The notes under the pieces were generated by a model that was given only the letters and a program-made list of their open reading frames with translations, had not been told where the DNA came from and searched no databases. Made by a program: the position numbers and the translations under genes. DNA of 64,000 nucleotides, from assembly GCF_017357525.1 (NCBI RefSeq), contig NZ_CP036172.1:558001-622000 (forward strand), in the 5' to 3' direction. This stretch comes from Methanofollis aquaemaris. Lineage in GTDB: Archaea > Halobacteriota > Methanomicrobia > Methanomicrobiales > Methanofollaceae. Shown piece by piece: positions 52,193-61,408 of the stretch (its first letter is position 1; every line of letters starts with the position of its first letter).

Positions 52193-53263
52193 ATGAGACA
52201 GCGCCTCACCCTTTTGCTCGGCGTCTTCGCCGTGATGGCGCTGTCCAATGCAGTCGTCCCGGTCCTGCCGGCCCTCGCAGAGGGCGCGGCGTTCCAGGGC
52301 GCCATTTTTTCCGCGTATTTCCTCGGAGCATTCCTGACGGTCTTTCCGGCAGGGCTCCTATCAGACAGGATCGGGCGGGTGTTCCTGGTCAGGGCCGCAC
52401 TCCTGCTCACCATCGCGAGCGGAGCATTGATCCTGATGGTCTCAGACCCGCTCGCCCTCCTGGCGGCGCGGGCCCTGGAGGGGATCGGGGCCGGGCTCTT
52501 CGTGCCGGCGGCGATGTCCTGGATCAATCTCCAGTCCGACCACCGGAAGATGAGCGGCAACTTCATCGCGGCCCTGAACGTCGGCCTGGTCGTCGGCCTG
52601 GTGGTGGCAGGATGGCTGAACGGGTTCTTTGGGTCTTCAGGGGGAATCATGGCCTTCACGGTCATCACCCTCATCCCGCTCCTCCTGAGTCTGATGATGA
52701 AAGATGTGGCGGTCGGCCCGGTGCCGGGCGGCGGTGCCGATCTGCTTGCCATCGGCAGGGACTATTTCTGGATGTACGTCGCGACGATCATGCTGATCGG
52801 GGCGACCGGTGCGGTGACGGCACTGTACCCCGAGTACACCGGTGAAGAGGCGGCGGCCCTGGGCGTACAGCTCGGGGCGATGAATGTGGCCACCATCTTC
52901 TCGTCCCTGGCGGCGTCACGGGTATCTCTGAAACCGATCCCGACGATCCGTGCATCGGCGGCGCTGATGGGGGCGGCGGTTGCCCTCCTGTACTTCACGC
53001 CGGTGGCCTTCGTGCTCATCGGGGCACTGGCGGGAGTGGTGATCATCGCCCAGGTCAACTACCTGGCGGCCGACCCGACCCACCAGGGGGCGGTGATGGG
53101 ATTGTTCAACACCGCGACCTATGCAGGGATGACCCTCCTGCCCTTTGCGGCCGGGGTCGTCGCCGAGTACCAGGATTTTGCAGCGGCATTCGCAATGATC
53201 GCCGTCCTTGCGGTCATCATGGCCGCCACCATCGGGCGGTGCCGGTGCAAGGTTCCGGAATAA
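52193..53263 (+). CDS. Major facilitator superfamily transporter
   Basis: 356 aa, 11-12 membrane helices. The loop 2-3 signature GLLSDRIGRVFLVRAA is present in its usual place. Somewhat short for the MFS, with compact loops. Substrate unknown; probably drug or metabolite efflux. ATG 52193 directly follows the aCPSF1 stop, so they are co-transcribed. Confidence 0.87.
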   Translation: MRQRLTLLLGVFAVMALSNAVVPVLPALAEGAAFQGAIFSAYFLGAFLTVFPAGLLSDRIGRVFLVRAALLLTIASGALILMVSDPLALLAARALEGIGAGLFVPAAMSWINLQSDHRKMSGNFIAALNVGLVVGLVVAGWLNGFFGSSGGIMAFTVITLIPLLLSLMMKDVAVGPVPGGGADLLAIGRDYFWMYVATIMLIGATGAVTALYPEYTGEEAAALGVQLGAMNVATIFSSLAASRVSLKPIPTIRASAALMGAAVALLYFTPVAFVLIGALAGVVIIAQVNYLAADPTHQGAVMGLFNTATYAGMTLLPFAAGVVAEYQDFAAAFAMIAVLAVIMAATIGRCRCKVPE

Positions 53264-53275
53264 TGGAGAGAAACT

Positions 53276-53692
53276 ATGAGATCAACATTTGAGAACCTGG
53301 ACGGAGAAAGTGTCCAGGAGAAGTTTGCCGGTCTGGGAATCACCCCGGGCGAGCGTATCGACATCCTCGAAATCCAGCGGCTCGGCCAGGAGTATGGTTT
53401 CAGGGCGGTCCTCTACTTTGAGGAGGAGATGGGGAGGAACGGCGACCTTGCGGCCGACGAGAAGGCGTACAAAAATGTACCCGAGACCGAGCGGCCGTTC
53501 ATCTCGGTGGACGGGTTCCTGAAATATGCCAGGGAGTATGATCCCTACTCGTTCGAACTGCGGCTCAAGGATCTCCCGATCATCATCGAGGTCGCCACCG
53601 TCGGTGAGATCAAGGGCGAGCCTTATATGGCCGGGCTGATGCCGTTCCTCGACGACCTCGAAGACTTCGAGGAGCCCGAGGTCATCGAGTAA
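53276..53692 (+). CDS. Acidic conserved hypothetical protein
   Basis: 138 aa, no membrane or signal segment. Starts with STFENLDGESVQEKFAGLGI, then GERIDILEIQRLGQEYGFRA, a pattern like a small alpha/beta fold, and ends with an acidic tail DDLEDFEEPEVIE. No family recognised. It is 12 bases behind the MFS gene on the same strand (SD GGAGAG). Its end overlaps the RNase III gene by 11 bases on the opposite strand. Confidence 0.7.
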   Translation: MRSTFENLDGESVQEKFAGLGITPGERIDILEIQRLGQEYGFRAVLYFEEEMGRNGDLAADEKAYKNVPETERPFISVDGFLKYAREYDPYSFELRLKDLPIIIEVATVGEIKGEPYMAGLMPFLDDLEDFEEPEVIE

Positions 53693-54407
53693 GCGAAGCG
53701 TCGGCCCTATCTTCAAGAGCTGAGAGGGCCTTCCTCGCGGCGGCCCGCTTGGCGTCGGCCTTGCTGCGGCCACGGCCCCTGGCCGAGAGGAGGCCGGGAG
53801 CGGTGACCGCGCAGGCGAAGGTCGGGGCATGGTCCGGACCTTCGCGCCCGAGGATGAGGTATTCGGGCATCTCACTGTATTCTTGCTGGAGGTGCTCCTG
53901 GAGCCTGCCGATGACATTGCCGTCCGGGTCGAAGTGGAGGACGTCGTCGGCGATGAGCCCGAGGACGATCTCGCGCGTCCGGTCGAGGCCGAGGTGGAGA
54001 TAGAGGGCGCAGATGAAGGCCTCGAAGACGTCGGCGATGATCGGGCGGGTGAGGGGTTGGCCTGCGCCGAGGAGGATATGCTGTTCGAGCCCGATCCCGG
54101 TCGCCGGAACGATCACCCCGAGGTGCTCGTTCTTGGTCGCTTCCATCCGTTTTGAGAGCGCCCCCTCCGAGCAGTCGAAGTGGCGGAAGAGATATTCGGC
54201 CACGATGAAGTTGAGGACGCGGTCGCCGAGGAACTCGATCCGCTCGTAGTCAGGGCGGGGGCAGAGTTCCAGGGGATGTTCGTAGGCGTAGGACCGGTGC
54301 GTCATGGCCTGGTCAAAGCGTGCGAGGGTCTCGTCGTCGGGGTCGGTGACGCCGATCCCGGGCTGTGCAAGAAATTGCGTGAGTTCTATTTTTCTGGTCC
54401 ATTCCAT
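53682..54407 (-). CDS. rnc: Ribonuclease III with dsRNA-binding domain
   Basis: 241 aa. The signature ERIEFLGDRVLNFIVAEYLF contains E55, E58 and D62, and ADVFEAFICALYLHLG holds D126 and E129, so all residues matching bacterial catalytic acids (E38, D45, D114, E117 of E. coli) are kept. Residues ~160-235 form a dsRNA-binding domain ending SKADAKRAAARKALSAL. It cleaves double-stranded RNA, for example in rRNA processing. RNase III is scarce in archaea, so transfer from bacteria is plausible. Confidence 0.9.
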   Translation of the reverse strand: MEWTRKIELTQFLAQPGIGVTDPDDETLARFDQAMTHRSYAYEHPLELCPRPDYERIEFLGDRVLNFIVAEYLFRHFDCSEGALSKRMEATKNEHLGVIVPATGIGLEQHILLGAGQPLTRPIIADVFEAFICALYLHLGLDRTREIVLGLIADDVLHFDPDGNVIGRLQEHLQQEYSEMPEYLILGREGPDHAPTFACAVTAPGLLSARGRGRSKADAKRAAARKALSALEDRADASLTR

Positions 54408-54466
54408 CGGAAAACCGCCGGCCGGGGAAAAGGCTATTGTGCAGAAAAATATAGGTCTGACGCATT

Positions 54467-55879
54467 ATGAAGATGCTCATCGGCGGAGAATGGAAGGCGG
54501 CCGCGAGCGGGGGGGAGATGGAGGTGGTCAACCCGGCGACCTGGGAGACGATCGGGACGGTGCCGCTGGGCGGGCACGAGGACGCCGGGGCGGCAGTGGA
54601 CGCCGCGGGCAGTGCGTTCGCGGGCTGGGCCGACCTCCCGCCGGTTGAGCGGGGGAAGGTGCTCTTCAGGACGGCGGCGCTGGTCCGCGAGGAGACGGAG
54701 CACCTTGCGGCCACGCTCGTCGCGGAGCAGGGCAAACCGCTGCGGGAGGCGACCGACGAGGTGCGGGGTTTTGCTCATGTCCTGGAGTACTACGCAGGGC
54801 TTTCGTCGTCCCTGTACGGTGAGAGCATCAACACAAAGGCCTACGGGCGGATCATCGTCGAGAGGCGCCCCCTCGGGGTCTGCGTCGGGATCGTCCCGTG
54901 GAATATGCCGGTGCTCATCGCGGGCTGGAAGATCGGACCGGCGCTGGTGGCCGGGAACACGATGGTGCTCAAACCCGCGAGCACCACGCCGCTGACGACC
55001 CTGGCCATCGGCGACCTCTTTCTCAGGGCCGGGTTGCCGGAAGGTGTCCTCAATGTCGTCACCGGTCCTGGCGAGACGGTGGGCGAGGCCCTGGTCACGC
55101 ATCCGAATGTCAGAAAAGTCTCGTTCACCGGCGATATCGGGACCGGGCGGCATGTGGCCGAGACGGCAGCGCAGACGATGAAGCATGTGGCCCTGGAGCT
55201 CGGCGGGAGCGATCCCATGATCGTCTGCGACGATGCCGACCTTAAGGCCGCCGCGGCCGGGGCGGTGGTCGGGCGGTTCTACAACTGCGGTCAGACCTGC
55301 ACGGCGGTGAAGCGGGTGTACGTCTTCTCTGACGTTGCCGAACGGTTCAAGGAACTGCTCGTCGAGAAGACCCGTGCGATCACGGTCGGAGACGGGATGG
55401 AGACGTGGGTGCGAATGGGGCCGCTGAACAACGCGGCCGGGCTTGAGCGGATCGAGGGAGTGGTCGAGGACGTGCGGGAGGAGGCGGAGATCCTCACCGG
55501 CGGGAGGCATCCGGGAGGGAAGGGGTTCTTCTATGAACCGACGCTGATCACCGGTCTTCCCGCCGACGCCCCAACTCTGCGCGAGGAGGTCTTCGGCCCG
55601 GTGCTCCCGGTCGTGGAGGTCGAGGATCTCGACGAGGCGGTGGAGGCGGCGAACAGCACCCGCTATGGTCTTGGGGCATCGATCTGGACGAAGGAGATCG
55701 GGCGGGCCGAGCGCGGCTGCCGGGACCTGGAGGCCGGCATCGTCTGGGTGAACCAGCACCTCAAGGTGCCGCCTGAGACACCGTTTGGCGGGGTGAAGTG
55801 GAGCGGCACGGGACGGGAGAACGGGCTGCATGCGCTTGAGCGCTATACTGAGGAGAAGGCGCTGTTGATCAGGTCGTGA
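54467..55879 (+). CDS. Aldehyde dehydrogenase (succinate-semialdehyde/lactaldehyde type)
   Basis: 470 aa. The catalytic glutamate is in ALELGGSDPMIV (about residue 244) and the catalytic cysteine in NCGQTCTAVKR (about residue 278). NAD(P)-binding residues lie in IVPWNMPVLIAGWKIGPAL and the TGDIGTG loop. It oxidises an aldehyde to the acid with NAD(P)+. In methanogens such enzymes make lactate for F420 from lactaldehyde, which is a possible role; the substrate is not proven. Divergent from rnc. Confidence 0.9.
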   Translation: MKMLIGGEWKAAASGGEMEVVNPATWETIGTVPLGGHEDAGAAVDAAGSAFAGWADLPPVERGKVLFRTAALVREETEHLAATLVAEQGKPLREATDEVRGFAHVLEYYAGLSSSLYGESINTKAYGRIIVERRPLGVCVGIVPWNMPVLIAGWKIGPALVAGNTMVLKPASTTPLTTLAIGDLFLRAGLPEGVLNVVTGPGETVGEALVTHPNVRKVSFTGDIGTGRHVAETAAQTMKHVALELGGSDPMIVCDDADLKAAAAGAVVGRFYNCGQTCTAVKRVYVFSDVAERFKELLVEKTRAITVGDGMETWVRMGPLNNAAGLERIEGVVEDVREEAEILTGGRHPGGKGFFYEPTLITGLPADAPTLREEVFGPVLPVVEVEDLDEAVEAANSTRYGLGASIWTKEIGRAERGCRDLEAGIVWVNQHLKVPPETPFGGVKWSGTGRENGLHALERYTEEKALLIRS

Positions 55880-55903
55880 GGGGGGCGAATTGCGGCGTGG
55901 TTG

Positions 55904-55933
55904 TACACTCCGGAGTGTAATACTCCTGAGTGT
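55904..55933. promoter_or_regulatory. Tandem palindromes downstream of the aldehyde dehydrogenase
   Basis: TACACTCCGGAGTGTA (55904-55919) is a perfect 16-bp palindrome. ATACTCCTGAGTGT (55920-55933) is a near copy with two changes, 15 bases on. Both could be operator half-sites or a processing hairpin; 25 bases after a stop codon they may also be a terminator, but there is no U-tract. Confidence 0.35.
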
Positions 55934-56129
55934 CTTCCTCGACCGGGAGGGGGTTGCCACCCCCACAGAAGATTGGGGGGAGGACCGTGTGTCGCCTTCA
56001 TGAAGGACATTGAAAGGTTCATCTGGTGTTTCTTCCGTGCTTCATGCATCCCGCCTGATGATGGGTCTCATCCCCTGTGTCCTGGTGGAAAAATGGTAAA
56101 TTCCATTTTCAATTTGTCCAGATAGACCT

Positions 56130-56490
56130 GCCCCGAGCCCCGCATGACTGATACATAGAGGACAGAGACACCCCCAGAACGATTCGTCCTCTGCCTTCCC
56201 GGCCCTCTCTTCGTTCCGGGATCTTAGGGGTAGAGCCCCAGGCGCGATTGGTGTGGGAAGGCGTGAGATCAGAATTCCTGAAACAGAAATACGTGATGAT
56301 CAGCCGTGCCGCCCATATTGGAGACTCTTCCCCGGCGGACCCCCACGGACCGAAGATAGGTGGAGGCGGCAATTGAGGGAGATCTCCACCGATTCTTCCG
56401 TCTTGAAATGAGACAGCAATGACAAGAAATATTCAACTGCGTATGCTTGAGCCCAGGGCTCACGACGAATTCTACAGAGCAATAAAAAGG
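56130..56490. repeat. Decayed copy of the mosaic intergenic repeat family
   Basis: The 55880-56499 gap holds no gene. CTGCCTTCCCGGCCCTCTCT leads into GGGGTAGAGCCCCAGGCGCG (an altered core at about 56229-56248), then GCCGCCCATATTGGAGACTC, and the right end CGTATGCTTGAGCCCAGGGC followed by TCAC..TTCTACAGAGC, an inverted terminal module. Confidence 0.65.
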
Positions 56491-56499
56491 GGAGGGACT

Positions 56500-56967
56500 T
56501 CAGTCCCTGAAGAGGACGTGGGTGGTCATCGAGCGGGCGCCGAAGAACTGCTTGCAGAACTCCCCCATCTTCTTGGGGCCGTATTCCTTGCAGGAGAAGA
56601 TGTCGAGGTAGGCTGCGTTGGTCTCGTTGGCAAAGTGGCCGGAGACCAGAGAGGTCTCGATGAGCTGGGTCATCGAGTATCCGGCCACTTTTTCGTTGGG
56701 GCCAAAGTGGACGACCGTCGGCTCGCCGAAACGCTTCATATCAATGAGGTCACAGAGCTCAACGATAAACCGTCTGATCGTGTCGGCATCTCTGATGGCC
56801 TCAGGGTCGCATTCCTTGAGGTCAACACTGGTGTAAAGGCCCCAGGAACACTGCTCTCTGAACCGCTCGATGATATCGTCGTCAGAGAGGGCGTCCCAGG
56901 TTGTCATCGCACGGTTAAGGCCAAGCATGTCAGGCTGGTTGTTCATTTCGGTAGTGGTCATCTCCAT
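56500..56967 (-). CDS. Divergent S-adenosylmethionine decarboxylase-like protein
   Basis: 155 aa. LIETSLVSGHFANETNAAY followed by LDIFSC fits the AdoMet decarboxylase core: taking S106 as the pyruvoyl-forming serine, H111 (+5) and C126 (+20) match the spacing of the catalytic residues in bacterial and archaeal SpeD (Ser63/His68/Cys83). The flanking sequence is otherwise unlike typical SpeD. AGGAGGGGATC precedes the ATG. Would make decarboxylated AdoMet for polyamines after self-cleavage; a non-polyamine role is possible. Confidence 0.7.
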   Translation of the reverse strand: MEMTTTEMNNQPDMLGLNRAMTTWDALSDDDIIERFREQCSWGLYTSVDLKECDPEAIRDADTIRRFIVELCDLIDMKRFGEPTVVHFGPNEKVAGYSMTQLIETSLVSGHFANETNAAYLDIFSCKEYGPKKMGEFCKQFFGARSMTTHVLFRD

Positions 56968-57476
56968 ACTGATCCCCTCCTGGGGGTCTGTAGAATATTG
57001 ATGGATCTACAACACATGATGGAGATTTAAAAATATCCCTCGTGACAACTCGCCAGGATTGAGAATGTAAGAGCAGAATATGGGCCATATCGTCAAAAAA
57101 TGGCTAAAAAAACCCACATTTTGATTAAAATGCCCTCAGGGCCGCCGAAATGAAATAAGACAGATCCTTGCCCTATTCCCTCCCCCAGATCCAGCGAGGG
57201 ATGCTCAGGCCATGGATCGGTTCTGCGCTCCATACGCGTCCAGATTTCAATTCGGCATGGTCCGGCACGATGAAAATCAAAATAATCAGGTTTAATTTGT
57301 CAAAATAGAGCCAATTCGGTTTTAATTTGGGCGATTGCGAATCATAAGAGAATAAATGGGGCAAATAGTCCTGAATATGCCATATTTTGTCCGAACTGAA
57401 GGCCCATGAGATTACATCGATATCGGGTATGAAATATTGTTCAAAAAGATATGGATACATCCGTGCACACATGTGA
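56968..57476. other. AT-rich intergenic region without recognised gene
   Basis: No gene, RNA or repeat module recognised. tttaaaaatatccc near 57027 is a TATA-like promoter for the leftward SpeD-like gene. The remaining ~400 bases are AT-rich with short random frames. Confidence 0.4.
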
Positions 57477-60326
57477 TCATTTTCTCTGCTCCCGGGCCGC
57501 CGGGTGCGGCACCCCCTCCAGTTCAGGGGCCGAACCGTGAACGGCCACATACTTCGCCACCGCGTGCGGCGCCCCGATGAGGAGACGGCGGGCGGTGTGG
57601 TAGACGCTTGGCTGTTTCTCCGGGTCGACGGCCCGCATCACCGAGAGAAGAACACCCACCAGCGGCGCCTGGTGCTCTTCGGCCATCCGGTCGAGGGCGC
57701 CGAAGACCTCGAGGGCGCTGACCGTGTTGTATTCGTTCACCCGGCCGAGGCGGCCGAGCACCTCTGCAAGATACTCCCGGCCCTCCGGCGTCTCCAGCGA
57801 GAGCTGCCGGTTCCTGGCAAACCGGCCGAAGAGTGCCCGCTGGTCGTTGGACTGCTCCATCCGGAAGGACGGCGAGGCCGTCACCCGTTGCACCAGATCG
57901 AGGGCGTCGGGTGCGGACGAACCGGCGACGACGGCAAGGAACGTCTCCCAGGAGACCGGGTGTTCCTTCGACTCCTCCTCGAAGGCGTCGAGCACCGCAC
58001 GCCGGTCGGGCGCCGAGGAGTCGAGGTACGCGGCGAAGGCAGCGATCCGATCGGTGGCGCACTGTGCATCGTCGAACTGCTCTTTGATAAGCGCGTGGAT
58101 CTCCGAGGTGTCGAGGGCGGCGAGCACCTGCAGGACGGCGTTCTTCACCTGTCGCGCCTTGATCGCCGACGGACTCCGGTCGGTCGGCGCCGCGGCGTAC
58201 CGGCGGTAGAGAGCGATAAGCCGCTCCTGGTGGGCGGCCGCGATCCCCCGCAGCAGGCGCACCCGTGCGTCGTGGAGGGCGGTGTATCGGTGGGCGTACC
58301 GGGGATTGGTCACCGACTCGAAGATGGTGAGGAACTGCCCGCCCGCACGGCGCATCAGGTCGGTGTCGTCGGCGAGGTCGGCATAGAGCGTGCAGAACTC
58401 CGCCGACGGCACCGCCGCGGGGTCGGCAAGCAGCCCGAGCATCTCGACCTCCGCACACCGCTGGAAGGCGGAAAACCTGGCGATGAGATCGGGATCGGTC
58501 CGCGCCTGGAGGAAGAGCGCCGCAGGCGCGGCATCGTCGGTCACCCGCCCGTAGAAGGTGTAGCCGCGGTTGACCGAGAGGTAGGCAGGGGCGTCGACGT
58601 CCTCGAAGACCATCGTCTCGTGTCGTCCCCTCACCAGGTGCGTCTGCTCCGCAAGGTCGACGCCGTCGGCCGCGACCAGGGCCACGGTCAGCGGGAAGAT
58701 CCAGGGCTCCGCGCCCTCGCGGGTCTCCTGCTCGAACGCGAGCGTGCAAGTACGCCTCGACGGATCGTACCGGTGCGTCATCCGCACCTCCGGGTACCCG
58801 GTCTGCTTCAGCCACACCCCGGCCATCTCGCCGAGACAGCGACCCGAGACCCCCTCCATCGCCTCCAGCCAGTCCTGCCTGGAGGCGTTCCCGTGGGCGA
58901 ATCGCCGGTGGTACACCCCGAGTCCCTGGACAAAGGCCTCTTTCCCCACGACGGTCTCGACCATCCTGACAAACTCCGGGGACTTCACATAGGTGACCCC
59001 GGTGATCAACTCGTTGGGATCGTTGAACCCGTCGGGCTCGATGGGCATCGAGGCCGCCCCCTCGTCCAGAGCGAAGGTGCCGGTCTCGGGATCGACGAGG
59101 TCGAGGACCGTCTGGAGACGGGCATACTCCTCGCCGAAGAAGAACCCAAAGTGCTGGTTCTCCACATGCACCGTCACCGCTTCGTTGAGCCAGATCTCAA
59201 ATGGCGTCTTCCCAGTCACCTCGGAACCGTTGAGGTTGTGGTAGTACTCGTGGACCTTCACCCGCACCATATACTCGAAGGCCCGGTCGGTCATCTGCGG
59301 GAAGGGCATCAGCCGGTTGGTGGTGATGGTGGTGTTGCCGACATTCTCCATCCCGCCATAGTCGGAGTTCTGCATCCCGATCTCGCGGTACACCGTGCCG
59401 GTGTAGGCATACCCGGGGATGATCTCCCCGACCCGCGCGGCGAGTTCGGCCCGCAACGCCGCGACGCGTTCCCCGTCCCCGTCCCCGTCCGCCTTCGCCC
59501 GGTCCCGCTCGTGGCACCGCGCCATGATGGCCTTGCGGAGAGGGAGGTCGTGGTATTGGTCCGGGCCGGTGAAGAGATAGACCCAGAGCACGCCGTCGGC
59601 GAGCACCTCCAGCGCCTCCTCTGCGGCCGCGGGGTCGGAACCCGGAGGGGCCAGGAGTTCGAGGGCGAAGGTCCGGCCGTCCGGGTACTCGAACTCGCGC
59701 CTGAAGGTCGCATAGGTGCCGACGCCCAGGAAGAAGAGGTACGGGGCCATCGGGGTGATGGTGTTGTCGAAGGTGACGACCTGCCGGCCGTCCCCATAGG
59801 GTCTCGGGGCCGAGAGGGGGTCGCCGTTGGAGATGATGTTGGTGTAGCGTTCGTCCGCGACGACCGTCGTCATGTAGGTGCACTTGGCCATCATGTCGTC
59901 GAAGCACGGGACGATCCGCTGGAAGCCCCACTGCTGGCACTGGGTGATCTGAGTCGGCGGGGCACCGGCCGGGGTCACGTCATAATACAGCCCCTCCAGG
60001 AGGTGGTCGGAGGGGCGGCACCTGGTGCGGGTGAGCAGGTGGAGGTCTGCTCCGGCAGGGAGAGGGGTGGCGAAGGTGAAGATCAGGAGGTGGCCTTTCG
60101 TGTTGTACTCAACCGAGGCCTCGAACTCCTCGCACGAGGCGGCCAGCACCTCGAGGTCGCGGGCATTCAGTTCCAGCCTCTCGACCGACCGGTCCCGCAC
60201 CCGCAGATGCAGCCGCGACCCCACCCCGGTCACCTCGTCGCCGACCGAGATCATCAGGTCCATATGGAGGACATCAACCGGCAGTTCGCCAAAATCTTCT
60301 GGATAAAAGGTAAAAAGACGCGTCAT
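57477..60326 (-). CDS. M1-family aminopeptidase (aminopeptidase N-like)
   Basis: 949 aa. Zinc site HEYYH followed 18-19 residues later by LNEAVTVHVE; substrate motif GGMEN (for GAMEN) in YGGMENVGNT. N-terminal beta saddle, catalytic thermolysin-like domain, and a long helical C-terminal half (after ~540) as in full-length aminopeptidase N. It trims amino acids from peptides, probably in the cytosol downstream of the proteasome. ATG 60326 follows GGTGA; GTG 60335 is an alternative start. Confidence 0.92.
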   Translation of the reverse strand: MTRLFTFYPEDFGELPVDVLHMDLMISVGDEVTGVGSRLHLRVRDRSVERLELNARDLEVLAASCEEFEASVEYNTKGHLLIFTFATPLPAGADLHLLTRTRCRPSDHLLEGLYYDVTPAGAPPTQITQCQQWGFQRIVPCFDDMMAKCTYMTTVVADERYTNIISNGDPLSAPRPYGDGRQVVTFDNTITPMAPYLFFLGVGTYATFRREFEYPDGRTFALELLAPPGSDPAAAEEALEVLADGVLWVYLFTGPDQYHDLPLRKAIMARCHERDRAKADGDGDGERVAALRAELAARVGEIIPGYAYTGTVYREIGMQNSDYGGMENVGNTTITTNRLMPFPQMTDRAFEYMVRVKVHEYYHNLNGSEVTGKTPFEIWLNEAVTVHVENQHFGFFFGEEYARLQTVLDLVDPETGTFALDEGAASMPIEPDGFNDPNELITGVTYVKSPEFVRMVETVVGKEAFVQGLGVYHRRFAHGNASRQDWLEAMEGVSGRCLGEMAGVWLKQTGYPEVRMTHRYDPSRRTCTLAFEQETREGAEPWIFPLTVALVAADGVDLAEQTHLVRGRHETMVFEDVDAPAYLSVNRGYTFYGRVTDDAAPAALFLQARTDPDLIARFSAFQRCAEVEMLGLLADPAAVPSAEFCTLYADLADDTDLMRRAGGQFLTIFESVTNPRYAHRYTALHDARVRLLRGIAAAHQERLIALYRRYAAAPTDRSPSAIKARQVKNAVLQVLAALDTSEIHALIKEQFDDAQCATDRIAAFAAYLDSSAPDRRAVLDAFEEESKEHPVSWETFLAVVAGSSAPDALDLVQRVTASPSFRMEQSNDQRALFGRFARNRQLSLETPEGREYLAEVLGRLGRVNEYNTVSALEVFGALDRMAEEHQAPLVGVLLSVMRAVDPEKQPSVYHTARRLLIGAPHAVAKYVAVHGSAPELEGVPHPAAREQRK

Positions 60327-60392
60327 CAGACTCACCCAGGATAGGGGCCGGGGAATGATTATCCTTGCCCCTGCCGGGTGGATCCTATTCTT

Positions 60393-61064
60393 CTATCTCC
60401 GTTGCAAGAGACTCCTGATGCGTCCGAAAGGAACATCAGGGGTGGTGATGAGACACAGGATCCCGTCATCCTCGTCGGTGACAAGGAAGGTACCTGACCT
60501 GGTCTCAAGCGTGAAGTCCGAGACCTCACCGATCCCAAGAACGTCCGCGAGATCGCAGGCGATTCCAAAGGCCGAACAGAGAGCCTGCTCGTCCAGGTCG
60601 TCGGGCCGCCTCCCGGCCAGGACCTCAAGGCCCCCGGCACCGCACCGACCCACCATCTGAATCCCGACATCCAACCCCGGTGCAGCCGGGACAGGCTGCA
60701 TCCGGGCTTGGACCGGAGGTTCGTCAGGTACCGTCGGTGCCGACACTGCACCTGCGATCGGGACGCCATGTTCCTCGCACCATTCTTGAGCGGTCGAGAA
60801 CTCTTCTCCGGTATACCGGCAGAGAGTCAGATCGACCACCTCCTGAGAAAGGAGGTATTCCCTGGCTGCTTTGCCGCGCAGGACCATCCCGCCGTACCTG
60901 AACCAGTAGGCAAGTACCTCTCCCTTCTTGATCAGGAGAAACCCGTTCCCTCCCTGGACCTCGACCGCAATTTTTCCGACAAACTTGCCGGTGTGGGAGA
61001 AGACCCATGTGAGTGGGGCCTGCATCATGCCAAGACTGGCTCCTTCAGGGAGTTCTACTGTCAT
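60393..61064 (-). CDS. Partner protein of the HAMP-Roadblock operon
   Basis: 223 aa, soluble. The N-terminal ~90 residues (LTWVFSHTGKFVGKIAVEVQ; GGNGFLLIKKGEVLAYWFRY) resemble a small beta-type module like those fused to signalling regulators. After a Pro-rich linker, the C-terminal ~80 residues (SDFTLETRSGTFLVTDEDDG) have the alternating strand pattern of a Roadblock-like domain. It overlaps the Roadblock gene by ATGA. Not recognised with certainty. Confidence 0.65.
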   Translation of the reverse strand: MTVELPEGASLGMMQAPLTWVFSHTGKFVGKIAVEVQGGNGFLLIKKGEVLAYWFRYGGMVLRGKAAREYLLSQEVVDLTLCRYTGEEFSTAQEWCEEHGVPIAGAVSAPTVPDEPPVQARMQPVPAAPGLDVGIQMVGRCGAGGLEVLAGRRPDDLDEQALCSAFGIACDLADVLGIGEVSDFTLETRSGTFLVTDEDDGILCLITTPDVPFGRIRSLLQRR

Positions 61065-61408
61065 ACCACTGATGTGATCAATTCGATGTTCTTCTTCATC
61101 TCGTATCTGACCCGGCCCTGGTTGGCCCCGGGGCCGAGGAGAACTGCAAGCACGGAACCGTCCTCGATGGGCATGACCAGGAGGCTTCCCCCGGTCCCCT
61201 CCACGATGGCTCCACCGTATCGCTCGGTCTCCAGCCCGCCGGCGAGTCGGTCCCAGGATGATGCCGCCCCATGTATCAGGGGAGCGGCGCCGTCCCAGTC
61301 GGCACCCCCGGCCTGACCGAGCACCTCGCCTTCAGGCCCGACCAGGGCGGCACCGACCGCCCCGCCGACCAGCAGTTTTTTCAGGACAAATGTGAGCATT
61401 CCAACCAT
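61061..61408 (-). CDS. Roadblock/LC7-like protein
   Basis: 115 aa. A helix, then VGPEGEVLGQAGGADW, a helix, and a beta hairpin with GGAIVEGTGGSLLVMPIEDG and VLAVLLGPGANQG: the Roadblock/LC7 profilin-like pattern. In bacteria such proteins (MglB) act on small GTPases; no GTPase gene is adjacent here. Start 61408 has GAGGT upstream and overlaps the previous stop by one base. Confidence 0.75.
   Translation of the reverse strand: MVGMLTFVLKKLLVGGAVGAALVGPEGEVLGQAGGADWDGAAPLIHGAASSWDRLAGGLETERYGGAIVEGTGGSLLVMPIEDGSVLAVLLGPGANQGRVRYEMKKNIELITSVV

Noticed and set aside
57504-60344. 946-codon open frame opposite the M1 aminopeptidase gene
   Set aside because: No domain motifs, antisense composition (Arg/Gly/His/Asp rich). 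The minus strand carries all aminopeptidase motifs.
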